Part shown: in pieces, positions 1-6,128 of the stretch
Layout of the letters: every line of letters starts with the position of its first letter
Position numbering within the stretch: position 1 is the stretch's first letter
Assembly (NCBI GenBank): GCA_964508975.1
Contig: CAZDVQ010000099.1
Coordinates: forward strand, 1 to 7,434
Source of the DNA: CAZDVQ01 sp964508975
GTDB lineage: Bacteria > Bacteroidota > Bacteroidia > Chitinophagales > Saprospiraceae
Length of the DNA stretch: 7,434 bases
Direction: 5' to 3'
The notes under the pieces: model-generated
The model's database searches: none
Seen by the model: the letters and a program-made list of their open reading frames with translations, nothing else
What the model was told of the DNA's origin: nothing
Translations under genes and position numbers: made by a program

Positions 1-49
1 GGATGCGCAGGTGGCGTTTTACGCCACGTAGCGCAGACGGGGTGGTAAA
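1..49 (+). repeat. Dispersed GC-rich repeat, left copy, inverted relative to the right end
   Basis: Bases 34-49 (CAGACGGGGTGGTAAA) are an exact reverse complement of 7382-7397. The similarity continues outward: AGCGCA at 30-35 matches TGCGCT at 7399-7404, and GGATGC at 1-6 matches GCATCC at 7425-7430. The middle differs; this copy holds its own hairpin, GTGGCGT-TTT-ACGCCAC (11-27). Conserved borders around variable palindromic cores are typical of dispersed intergenic repeats in Bacteroidota. The copy may extend beyond the window edge. It has no coding potential. Confidence 0.7.
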
Positions 50-114
50 TCACTACGAAAACAGAACCAATCAATCCTAGGCCGTGGGGGGATACGAAAT
101 GTATAGAAAGGCAC

Positions 115-138
115 AAAAATGTAGACTAATGTCCTACA
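115..138 (-). terminator. Weak rho-independent terminator after the membrane-protein gene
   Basis: Read on the minus strand, directly after the stop codon at 139-141, the sequence is TGTA-(G)-GAC-ATTA-GTC-TACA followed by TTTTT (119-115). That is a 7-bp stem with one bulged G and a 4-base loop. The stem is AT-rich and short, so termination may be inefficient. Its position exactly at the end of the two-gene unit supports the call. Confidence 0.45.
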
Positions 139-639
139 TCACTTCACCCTTTGCCATTCCGATTTGTCAATACTGGTGGTATCACAAGTGTAGGCTATAT
201 TAAGTAGGTGGTTTACTGGTTTTACGAGTCGGATGGCTTGGTTAGTTTTGGGATCGCTGTCAAAAACACCGCAATCGAGTTCCATCAAGGCTATTTGGCC
301 AGCGTGTTTGGTGGAGGTATAATACACCGTTTGGGTGGTCCATCCACACAATTCCAAAAAGATGGATATATAAATCCAGGAGATTACTAATACTGATAGG
401 ATGAGCCTTGCATAGATTGAACCCCATAGGCTCTGCGGTTTGGTCCCGTTGAGGTATTCACCGCTGATGCTTAAGCCTAGGGCTATGGGTAGAATATATC
501 TCCAGCTTAATTTATAGCTTATGGCTGTATCAGCGTTGGCAAATTCTAGGCTGAATAACCAAAACAACACAGGCCTGCCCAACCAAACCAATATGGCAGC
601 CATGGACAGCATAAAGGTAATTTTTAATAGATTTTGCAT
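139..639 (-). CDS. Small multi-pass membrane protein of unknown function
   Basis: This gene encodes 166 residues; I do not recognise a named family. Hydrophobic segments lie at about residues 7-29, 48-62 (weaker) and 75-97, so it is probably an inner-membrane protein with two or three spans. A polar C-terminal tail of about 65 residues follows, with Cys98, Cys123 and Cys152; a CGVFDSDP stretch sits at 123-130. The tail ends in a DTTSIDKSEWQ motif (153-163), which may be an exposed soluble domain. The ATG at 639 is chosen because it precedes the first hydrophobic segment; there is no Shine-Dalgarno, as expected for Bacteroidota. The gene starts 36 bp after the stop of the DUF2255-type gene on the same strand, so the two are probably co-transcribed. 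No function can be assigned. Confidence 0.75.
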   Translation of the reverse strand: MQNLLKITFMLSMAAILVWLGRPVLFWLFSLEFANADTAISYKLSWRYILPIALGLSISGEYLNGTKPQSLWGSIYARLILSVLVISWIYISIFLELCGWTTQTVYYTSTKHAGQIALMELDCGVFDSDPKTNQAIRLVKPVNHLLNIAYTCDTTSIDKSEWQRVK

Positions 640-675
640 GTGTTGGTATAGGCTGTGATTGGTTTTGGGTTTATA

Positions 676-1050
676 TTACGACGCTTCTACAATAAACTCC
701 ATCGTTCGGTTGACGTGTTGTTCCTCGATGATGCCTTGTGCATATTTAATGTTGTGCGCCGAGTTGTACTTGTTTAAATACGCGGCGTTAATGCTTGGGG
801 TGAGTGCAGCATTATCAGGGGGTATGCAAGCGCTAATATTGAAAATATGGCTGCCGCATTTGATTTGTCCGCTTGGGTCAGCGAGGAAGGTATTGTACCA
901 ACTTTTGGTGGCAAGGCCCCAAGAGCGGGCAAAAATTCTGTCGTCAACAACAACCATCCAAATTTCTAAAAAATCTAGGCGTTCTTGACCGGCTTTCAAT
1001 CCAATCAAGGAGTTGTTTTTGATAAAGTCTAATGCAATCGCTTTTTCCAT
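676..1050 (-). CDS. DUF2255 family protein
   Basis: This 124-residue cytoplasmic protein has no signal peptide or membrane segment. It resembles the DUF2255 family from memory of its pattern: a strand-rich core IWMVVVDDRIFARSW (residues 30-44), an SWYN motif (50-53), an INAAYLNKY helix (87-95) and a C-terminal TMEF (116-119). Members are about 115-130 residues long, so this one looks complete. The family is often compared to small split-barrel flavin or deazaflavin proteins, but no biochemical role is established here. The open frame extends upstream to an ATG at 1098. I prefer the ATG at 1050 because the extra 16 residues are not family-like and a candidate promoter element (TAACTTTG, 1081-1088) lies inside that extension. 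It is the first gene of a pair with the membrane protein. Confidence 0.8.
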   Translation of the reverse strand: MEKAIALDFIKNNSLIGLKAGQERLDFLEIWMVVVDDRIFARSWGLATKSWYNTFLADPSGQIKCGSHIFNISACIPPDNAALTPSINAAYLNKYNSAHNIKYAQGIIEEQHVNRTMEFIVEAS

Positions 1051-1080
1051 ATAGTATATTGATGTAATGGATGTATAGCA

Positions 1081-1088
1081 CAAAGTTA
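1081..1088 (-). promoter_or_regulatory. Candidate -7 promoter element for the DUF2255 gene
   Basis: On the minus strand the bases read TAACTTTG, an exact fit to the Bacteroidota -7 consensus TAnnTTTG, 30 bp upstream of the chosen ATG. No convincing TTG -33 element lies 17-23 bp further upstream, so the promoter may be weak or need an activator. Confidence 0.4.
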
Positions 1089-1123
1089 ATTGAATCATTT
1101 GTATTGCTTATTGCACACTATTT

Positions 1124-1221
1124 CCCTGCGCCAAGGATGGTAGCGGGCGCCAAAGGCGCTCCCGAAGGGACGAGCAACGCGAAGCCGCGCACAGCCTGGT
1201 GCCCTGCAAGGGCAGGCGCCC
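1124..1221 (+). repeat. GC-rich mosaic intergenic repeat, copy A
   Basis: This 98-bp block is far more GC-rich than its surroundings and is made of small palindromes: GCGCC-AAA-GGCGC, TCCC-GAA-GGGA and TGCCCT-GCA-AGGGCA (1200-1214). It starts CCCTGCG and ends GCGCCC. Aligned by eye with the reverse complement of 6000-6102 it shares, in order, the GATG/AGCGG start, paired CGC/GCGC arms, a CC..GGG hairpin, CGAGC, a GAAG/GAG-CCGCG segment and the CGCCC end. It sits between the tRNA-Gln terminator and the DUF2255 promoter. No plausible protein is encoded. It appears to be a member of a dispersed Bacteroidota repeat family. Confidence 0.7.
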
Positions 1222-1237
1222 AAATCAAAAAAAATCG

Positions 1238-1276
1238 AATAAAAAAAGCCCTCTTTCGTTACCGAAAAAGGGCTTT
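1238..1276 (-). terminator. Rho-independent terminator of tRNA-Gln
   Basis: The two arms at 1245-1258 and 1263-1276 form a 14-bp stem with one mismatch around a TTAC loop. On the minus strand the stem ends in GGGCTTT and runs into further T residues (1244-1241), with a second T run at about 1234-1227. It begins 5 bp after the tRNA 3' end, so it should end the tRNA transcript before the repeat and the next gene. Confidence 0.85.
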
Positions 1277-1280
1277 ACAG

Positions 1281-1352
1281 TTGGCTTACTAGGATTCGAA
1301 CCTAGACAAACAGAACCAAAATCTGTGGTGCTACCGTTACACCATAAGCCAA
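1281..1352 (-). tRNA. tRNA-Gln (anticodon TTG)
   Basis: The minus strand folds as a full cloverleaf of 72 nt. The acceptor stem TTGGCTT (1352-1346) pairs with AAGCCAA (1287-1281). The D arm carries GGTG...CAC. The anticodon arm is ACAGA-TTTTGGT-TCTGT, whose loop gives anticodon TTG, reading CAA glutamine codons. The T arm CTAGG-TTCGAAT-CCTAG is perfect. The 3' CCA is not encoded and must be added after transcription, which is common in Bacteroidota. It stands alone, with its own promoter upstream and its own terminator downstream. Confidence 0.97.
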
Positions 1353-1360
1353 AAGCGACG

Positions 1361-1391
1361 CAAAGGTAAGTCGGGATTTCATTTTGTGCAA
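1361..1391 (-). promoter_or_regulatory. Bacteroidota-type promoter of tRNA-Gln
   Basis: On the minus strand there is TTG (1391-1389), a 20-bp spacer, then TACCTTTG (1368-1361). This fits the Bacteroidota primary sigma consensus TTG-N17-23-TAnnTTTG. The -7 element ends 8 bp before the first base of the tRNA. Further upstream (about 1400-1422) is an A/T-tract-rich stretch that could act like an UP element, as expected for a strong stable-RNA promoter. Confidence 0.75.
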
Positions 1392-1490
1392 TAGTTTGAC
1401 GAAAATTTTTTCAAAAATTTATGTAGAGCCTTGCTGGGCCTCAGTTTGTCTAGGTACTTATTATCAAACACGCTGTATGCTGGAATAAAG

Positions 1491-1530
1491 TATAACCTAA
1501 ACGAATAAGTTATAACCAACCCCGAATACC
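1491..1530 (+). repeat. Two imperfect direct repeats upstream of dprA
   Basis: TATAACC-taaa-CGAATA (1491-1507) is followed by TATAACC-aaccc-CGAATA (1511-1528). The TATAACC boxes are 20 bp apart and the CGAATA boxes 21 bp apart, about two helical turns, so both would face the same side of the DNA. They lie just upstream of the candidate dprA -7 element at 1540. This may be an operator or activator site, but that is inference; no matching regulator is in the window. Confidence 0.35.
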
Positions 1531-1539
1531 ATAAGGCCA

Positions 1540-1547
1540 TAATTTTG
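1540..1547 (+). promoter_or_regulatory. Candidate -7 promoter element of dprA
   Basis: TAATTTTG fits the TAnnTTTG consensus. Transcription would start near 1554, giving a leader of about 10 nt before the ATG at 1565. This favours that ATG over the GTG at 1547, which overlaps the element itself. No good TTG -33 box is seen at the usual spacing, where the direct repeats lie instead. Confidence 0.4.
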
Positions 1548-1564
1548 TGCCCGAATTATTTACC

Positions 1565-2662
1565 ATGGAAACGAATCTCATTTACGATATCGCCTTGACC
1601 TACCTCAATGGGGTAGGGGGCGTTATGGCCCGCGCCCTGCTTGCTCATTTTGGAAGCGCTGAAGCGGTATTCCAGGCTACTGCGCAGCAACTAGCCGAGG
1701 TGGATGGCATGACAAAGGCCATCGCCGAGTCGATTCTCGACCCCGACGTGCTAGAACAAGCCCAGCGCGAATGGCAATTCGTGCTCGAGAACGATATCCA
1801 AGTGCTCCGGCTCAACAGCGCTGAGTATCCCAGCCGCTTGGTGATGCCCCGCGATATACCTGCCGTGCTGTATTACAAAGGCACGCCCGTGTTGCAGCAA
1901 CAACGCATGGTATCGGTTATTGGTACCCGCCAAGCCACCGATTATGGCCGGAAGTGGTGCGAACAATTCGTGTCGGAACTACGCGAACTCGATGTCTGTA
2001 TCGTGAGTGGACTCGCCTACGGTATCGATATTACCGCCCACCGTGCAGCCCTGGCCAACGGCATGAATACCGTGGCGGTGCTTGGACATGGCCTGAATAC
2101 CCTCTACCCCGGCGAACACCGCAAAACAGCCCAGCAAATTATACAACATGGCGGCTTACTATCGGAATACAAGTGCAACGAGGGTATTCACGTGACCAAC
2201 TTCGCGCAGCGAAACCGTATTGTAGCTGCCCTGGCGGATGCCGTGGTGGTGGTAGAGACCGACCTCAAAGGCGGTAGCATGATTACGGTACAAATGGCCC
2301 TCGATTATAAAAAGCCTGTATTTGCCTTACCCGGTAAACCTGGCGACCGCATGAGTAAAGGTTGTAATGCCCTGATTAAACAGCATAAGGCCACGCTGAT
2401 TGAATCGGCTGCCGACCTGGTGCAGGCCCTGCGTTGGCGACAAAAAACACCTCGTCCGCAAGCTCAAACTAGCTTGTTCGTGCAGTTGTCAGCCGAGGAG
2501 AAAACCTTGCTGGGCTTATTGTCGAGCGATAAAGCCACCCCCATCGACGAGCTGAGTATACGCTCGGGGCTGAACATAGGGGTAATATCTACCTGTTTGC
2601 TCGAGCTCGAATGTAAAGCACTGGTGCAGGGTTTGCCAGGTAAAAGGTATTTGAAAATTTAG
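1565..2662 (+). CDS. dprA: DNA-processing protein DprA (Smf family)
   Basis: DprA binds incoming single-stranded DNA in the cytoplasm during natural transformation and loads RecA on it. The 365-residue product has an N-terminal helix-hairpin-helix-like region (about 8-58, with LNGVGG and VDGM turns), then the Rossmann-like domain. That domain shows the family signatures YPSRL (89-92), VSVIGTRQATDYG (116-128), IVSGLAYGID (146-155), AVLGHGLNTLYP (171-182), GGLLSEY (196-202), FAQRNRIVAALADA (213-226), GGSMIT (236-241), ALPGKPGD (254-261) and GCNALI (266-271). A C-terminal winged-helix region (about 308-365) follows. Length and domain order match full-length Bacteroidota DprA and no key motif is broken. 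The frame is open to a GTG at 1547, but family N-termini begin near METNLIYDIAL and the candidate promoter overlaps the GTG. It stands alone on the plus strand and overlaps the convergent radical SAM gene by 4 bp. Confidence 0.95.
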   Translation: METNLIYDIALTYLNGVGGVMARALLAHFGSAEAVFQATAQQLAEVDGMTKAIAESILDPDVLEQAQREWQFVLENDIQVLRLNSAEYPSRLVMPRDIPAVLYYKGTPVLQQQRMVSVIGTRQATDYGRKWCEQFVSELRELDVCIVSGLAYGIDITAHRAALANGMNTVAVLGHGLNTLYPGEHRKTAQQIIQHGGLLSEYKCNEGIHVTNFAQRNRIVAALADAVVVVETDLKGGSMITVQMALDYKKPVFALPGKPGDRMSKGCNALIKQHKATLIESAADLVQALRWRQKTPRPQAQTSLFVQLSAEEKTLLGLLSSDKATPIDELSIRSGLNIGVISTCLLELECKALVQGLPGKRYLKI

Positions 2663-4083
2663 CCGTGTAGTAGTTTTAAAATTCCTTCGGTATCGTTGTG
2701 GGTTAACACCGTTGAGATGGTGTTGAGTACAAACTTATTGCTTAAATCTTGGTCTTTTATTTTAGCTTGTAGTTGCTCTGGGCTAACCTGCGTTTTCAAC
2801 TCGTCCATGCGTTGCCGTAATATGGCCGTCGCTTCATGGCGATCGCTCACCGAAAGGCTTTCGTTTTGTAAAATGTACGTTTCAAGTATCAGGTAAAGGT
2901 CATCTAAAGTTTGTACTTGCGGTTTGGGGACGATATTTTTCTTGAACGAAATCCAGGTTTCAAGCTGTTTTATAGTATCTTCAAGATGCTGAGCATTTTT
3001 GATTTGTACGGGGTTTAGTTTCGGGAACTCCTGTGTACGGAACTCGGCTACAATTTTTTCTAACTCAGCCTGTGGTAAATTATGCAGCGCGTGGTCTTCC
3101 GGGAAGAAAATAGTGTGGAAATAAGCAGGGCAATCTAAGTCATTACAAAATCGAATCATATCGGGCAACTCCTGCCAGTTTTGACGCATGGCACAGGTTG
3201 AAATACCAAAAAAGGTCCCTTTTTGCTTTGTGTATGCCCTGAAATACTGGATGTTTTCCATCACCCGATCATAATTGGCGTTAAGGCGGATGGCCTCGTA
3301 ATTTTCTTTAACGATAGCATCAAAGGAGATGTTGATATGGAAGTTTGTCTTGTCAAGAATGGTTTTAACCTTATTGTTCAGTATCGTTGCATTGGTTTGC
3401 ACCGATACTCGGATGCTGGGTTTGAGCTCGATGATCAAGTCCCAAATCTGATAGTAAATGTCAATCAAAAAAGGCTCGCCGCCGTAAAATTTCACCTCGG
3501 TCAAGTGTGGGATAAACTCGCGTAGCTGCTCTACAAACGCATCGTCGTAGGGGTTGGGTAGAGGTGGTCTATTTTCTTTGTTTTTGCGGATGAGCGATGA
3601 AAAATCGCCGCTGCACATGGTACACTCCAGGTTACAGACATTACTTAACTCGAACTCAAGCACGCTAGGGTACAGGTTGGTGTTGAGTGGCAGTTCATCG
3701 TATTGTTTAGCCTTGGTTGCGTCAATGTTGCCTGCCACGATTTGCTCTTGACAACCTGCACAGCCCTGGGTCAAGTCGTCGTGGCTGATATATTCCCTAA
3801 GTTGTTCAGCCGCAGATCCAAACCAAATTTCTTTGATGCTCTTTTCTGGATAAATGCCAAATACGTGGTTCCGGTTATAGCAGCAGGCTACCACTTTTCC
3901 CCCATGCCCAAAATACATATTTTTGAATGGGGCATAGCACAGTTTTTCCTGAGGCCCTAGTGGCCGGCGTTCGTTATAGCTTGCAACGATGCCGCTCGGT
4001 ACAGGCTGATATATTTTCAGCGGTTTTGATTCCACCGGGGCTGTTTTACCGTAAATTTTCTGTATCCAGCTTTTGATTTTCAC
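2659..4083 (-). CDS. Radical SAM protein with N-terminal twitch-like (half-SPASM) domain
   Basis: This 474-residue protein is a probable radical SAM enzyme of unknown substrate. The N-terminal part (about 45-115) has a half-SPASM or twitch pattern: CYAPF (Cys49), VVACCYN (Cys67, Cys68), a GIYPEKSIKEIW segment and CAGC (Cys108, Cys111), able to hold an auxiliary iron-sulfur cluster. The core starts with LSNVCNLECTMC, giving Cys150, Cys154 and Cys157 (CX3CX2C) for the SAM-binding 4Fe-4S cluster. FYGGEP (199-204) follows, then SVQTNAT (227-233) and NISFDA (251-256). The last 140 residues are helical and cysteine-free, so there is no C-terminal SPASM domain. The start is GTG: an in-frame stop lies 24 bp upstream and no ATG is usable. 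It begins 36 bp after the asparagine synthetase gene, same strand, so the two are probably one operon. The substrate could be a peptide, protein or sugar; the sequence does not say. Confidence 0.88.
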   Translation of the reverse strand: MKIKSWIQKIYGKTAPVESKPLKIYQPVPSGIVASYNERRPLGPQEKLCYAPFKNMYFGHGGKVVACCYNRNHVFGIYPEKSIKEIWFGSAAEQLREYISHDDLTQGCAGCQEQIVAGNIDATKAKQYDELPLNTNLYPSVLEFELSNVCNLECTMCSGDFSSLIRKNKENRPPLPNPYDDAFVEQLREFIPHLTEVKFYGGEPFLIDIYYQIWDLIIELKPSIRVSVQTNATILNNKVKTILDKTNFHINISFDAIVKENYEAIRLNANYDRVMENIQYFRAYTKQKGTFFGISTCAMRQNWQELPDMIRFCNDLDCPAYFHTIFFPEDHALHNLPQAELEKIVAEFRTQEFPKLNPVQIKNAQHLEDTIKQLETWISFKKNIVPKPQVQTLDDLYLILETYILQNESLSVSDRHEATAILRQRMDELKTQVSPEQLQAKIKDQDLSNKFVLNTISTVLTHNDTEGILKLLHG

Positions 4084-4119
4084 GAGTAGCTCTAATTTTT
4101 GAGGGGTTCAAGGATGAAT

Positions 4120-5895
4120 CTATACCCAAAGTTTCCACCATTTTTCCAGTACACAAAGTTTCCATAATCTCCAGTGATCGGCCGCCTCGATGAGTTTTTC
4201 AAGGGCTTGAGCCTGAATGATGTTGGCTTGTATCAACACGCCATCCCGTAAACTGTTGGCGTAAAAATCAATGTCCATGTAATAACTGTCAGGCCCTACG
4301 AAGCCTTGTTTTTTACGGTCCAAAATATCCTGTGGTAGCCCGTCTTTGATGCGTTCGTACAACAGGTTTTTAGTTTGGCTGGACATGTAAAAGCTATTTC
4401 GGTCTAAGGCTATTACTGCTTCAAATAGCTCGTGGTCTAGAAATGGAACCCTTACTTCTAGTGCGTTGGCCATGCTGGCACGATCCACCTTGGTCAACAC
4501 CAGTTCGCCCATGAACGCTATGGTGTCCATGTGTTGAAATGCTTTCAAAGGGTCAAGCCAGGGTTGGTACAGTTGGCGGTAAAACCAATCCACGTCTTCG
4601 GGTATGTGCGCGTGCATGTCGGGGTGCAATACCTCCAACAAGCTGTTGCGGTTAAAACGGCCCATGGCCATGGCATCGGCGTAGCGTTCTACAAAGGGGT
4701 TGGTGTAGCCAAACTGTTGTTTTAAAGCAGCCCAGCGGGCATCGTTATGGCTGTATTGGGCAATGTTGTGTTGCCAAGTGTAGCCACCAAACAGCTCGTC
4801 GGCACCTTCGCCAGAAAGGACGGCCTTCACCTTTTTGGCCGCGAGTTGGCTCACCATGTAGGTGGGAATAATCGATATATCGGCAATCGGCTCGTCGTAG
4901 TGGTAAACCAGGGTATCCAGCAAGGCTAGTTGCTCTTTGCCCACGATGGTGGTATCCATAGGTACGCCCAGGTGCTCGGCTACTTGACCAGCAAAAAGGT
5001 GTTCGCTACGGTCCCACTGCTCAAAGCCAATGCTAAAGGTGTTGGTGTTGTAGCCTTGGGCCTTTGCAATCATAACCAGGGCACTCGAATCGTAGCCACC
5101 GCTCAAAAACGAGCCGATGGGTACATCGCTGCGCAGGTGTTGTGCCACGCTTTGGTCCAACAGCTCCCGTACCCGTGCAGCAGCTTTGTCTGGCGCCAGT
5201 TGTTGTGTCGGTTGCGGTATTTGCCAATAACGCGTGATGTCGATAGACTGCCTAGCACGGTCAAAAACTAGGTAATGTGCGGCCTCCAGCTTGTAAATGC
5301 CTTGCCAAATGGTGCTGGGACTAGGAATATAGCGGTAGCACAGGTAATCGCTGATGGCTTGCTTGTTTACTTGCCGTGGCACGCTTGGGTCGAGCACGAT
5401 AGCCTTGAGCTCAGAACCGAAAATAAACTGCTCGGGCTGCAAACTATAATACAACGGTTTAATGCCAAAACGGTCGCGGGCCAGGAAGAGTTGCTGCTTC
5501 GGCTCATCCCAGATGGCCAGTGCAAACATACCTTTGATGCGTTGTAAAACCGCGTGGCCCCATTGCTCATACCCGTGTATAATCACCTCAGTATCAGTGT
5601 TGGATTTAAACTGGTGACCAAGCCCTAGTAGGGTTTCGCGTATCTCCAGGTAGTTGTAAATTTCGCCGTTCAGGCTAATCCAAATGCTTCCCGTTTCATT
5701 GCACATGGGCTGCTGGCCGCTTTCGCTGAGGTCGAGGAAGGAGAGGCGGCGGTGCCCTAGGGCTACTTTATGATCGGTAGAAATCCAAGTGCCAGCACCG
5801 TCGGGACCACGATGTACCAGGCTATCGCGTAGCCGGTTAAAGGCTACTTCGTCGATGTCTTGCTGGAATGATATGGTACCGTTTATGCCGCACAT
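4120..5895 (-). CDS. asnB: Asparagine synthetase (glutamine-hydrolysing), AsnB type
   Basis: The enzyme makes asparagine, or a related amide, from aspartate, glutamine and ATP through an adenylate. The 591-residue product has an intact N-terminal class II glutaminase domain. Its features are nucleophile Cys2 in MCGI, HRGPDG (28-33), GHRRLSFLD (47-55, with Arg49), LNGEIYN (75-81) and SNTDTEV (98-104). The C-terminal synthetase domain carries the ATP-pyrophosphatase loop LSGGYDSS (264-271), LSGEGADELFGGY (360-372), DRASMANALEVRVPFLDH (471-488) and RKKQGF (527-532). All catalytic positions look intact. The length exceeds E. coli AsnB (554) and fits the longer forms often found in exopolysaccharide or modification gene clusters. 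The ATG at 5895 is fixed because Cys must follow the initiator Met. It is the first gene of the operon with the radical SAM gene, so its substrate may not be free aspartate; that part is inference. Confidence 0.95.
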   Translation of the reverse strand: MCGINGTISFQQDIDEVAFNRLRDSLVHRGPDGAGTWISTDHKVALGHRRLSFLDLSESGQQPMCNETGSIWISLNGEIYNYLEIRETLLGLGHQFKSNTDTEVIIHGYEQWGHAVLQRIKGMFALAIWDEPKQQLFLARDRFGIKPLYYSLQPEQFIFGSELKAIVLDPSVPRQVNKQAISDYLCYRYIPSPSTIWQGIYKLEAAHYLVFDRARQSIDITRYWQIPQPTQQLAPDKAAARVRELLDQSVAQHLRSDVPIGSFLSGGYDSSALVMIAKAQGYNTNTFSIGFEQWDRSEHLFAGQVAEHLGVPMDTTIVGKEQLALLDTLVYHYDEPIADISIIPTYMVSQLAAKKVKAVLSGEGADELFGGYTWQHNIAQYSHNDARWAALKQQFGYTNPFVERYADAMAMGRFNRNSLLEVLHPDMHAHIPEDVDWFYRQLYQPWLDPLKAFQHMDTIAFMGELVLTKVDRASMANALEVRVPFLDHELFEAVIALDRNSFYMSSQTKNLLYERIKDGLPQDILDRKKQGFVGPDSYYMDIDFYANSLRDGVLIQANIIQAQALEKLIEAADHWRLWKLCVLEKWWKLWV

Positions 5896-5899
5896 GGGA

Positions 5900-5941
5900 G
5901 AGCAGAGTTATGAGAGCAGAGTGCAGAGAGCAGAGTGCAGA
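5900..5941 (-). repeat. 3 x 14-bp tandem repeat in the asnB leader
   Basis: On the plus strand, two exact units GAGCAGAGTGCAGA (5914-5927, 5928-5941) follow a degenerate first unit GAGCAGAGTTATGA (5900-5913). The array starts 5 bp upstream of the asnB ATG and reaches almost to the candidate promoter, so it would form nearly the whole 5' untranslated leader, read as pyrimidine-rich TCTGCACTCTGCTC units. Such an array can vary in copy number by slippage. Confidence 0.85.
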
Positions 5942-5952
5942 ATTTTTCAAAC

Positions 5953-5960
5953 CAAAGGTA
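5953..5960 (-). promoter_or_regulatory. Candidate -7 promoter element of the asnB operon
   Basis: The minus strand reads TACCTTTG, identical to the -7 element of the tRNA-Gln promoter in this window. Transcription would begin near 5946, leaving a leader of about 50 nt made up of the 14-bp repeats. No clear TTG -33 box is present at 17-23 bp upstream. Confidence 0.5.
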
Positions 5961-5999
5961 TATAATCTTTTGCTAAAGTTTGTGGATTCGTTGTTTTTT

Positions 6000-6102
6000 G
6001 GGCGTTCCGGCCTACGGCCGTCGCTACGCTACGCGGCTCGCTGTTCGCTCGGCCCCTGCGGGTCTGGCGCTGCGCGCCACCGCTTCGCATCGCTAACGCG
6101 GG
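6000..6102 (-). repeat. GC-rich mosaic intergenic repeat, copy B
   Basis: This 103-bp block is the inverted counterpart of 1124-1221. On the plus strand it begins GGGCGTTCC and ends CGCTAACGCGGG. It contains small palindromes such as CGGCC-TA-CGGCCG-like and GGCGC-TGC-GCGCC, plus runs of CTACG/CTTCG. It lies behind the asnB promoter and directly abuts a hairpin with a T run. No coding function is supported. Confidence 0.7.
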
Positions 6103-6128
6103 AACGGCAGCGAAGCTGCCGTTTTTTT
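6103..6128 (+). terminator. Hairpin with T tract at the edge of repeat copy B
   Basis: AACGGCAGC-GAA-GCTGCCGTT is a perfect 9-bp stem (6103-6111 with 6115-6123) with a 3-base loop, running into TTTTT (to 6128). It has all the marks of a plus-strand rho-independent terminator. No plus-strand gene lies upstream within 3 kb, so it may be part of the repeat element, or may block plus-strand transcription that is antisense to asnB. Confidence 0.6.

Noticed and set aside
1071..1292. 73-residue plus-strand open frame across repeat copy A and the tRNA
   Set aside because: It spans the repeat, the terminator and the antisense of tRNA-Gln, so it is not a gene.
1547..1564. GTG start for dprA giving six extra residues
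   Set aside because: The GTG overlaps a TAnnTTTG promoter element and the added residues are not part of the DprA N-terminal pattern; the ATG at 1565 is preferred.
2659..5895. Lasso-peptide or other RiPP cluster (AsnB-like cyclase plus radical SAM)
   Set aside because: The AsnB protein keeps its glutaminase Cys2 and all glutaminase motifs, unlike lasso cyclases. No lasso leader peptidase, RRE protein or plausible precursor peptide was found in the flanks.
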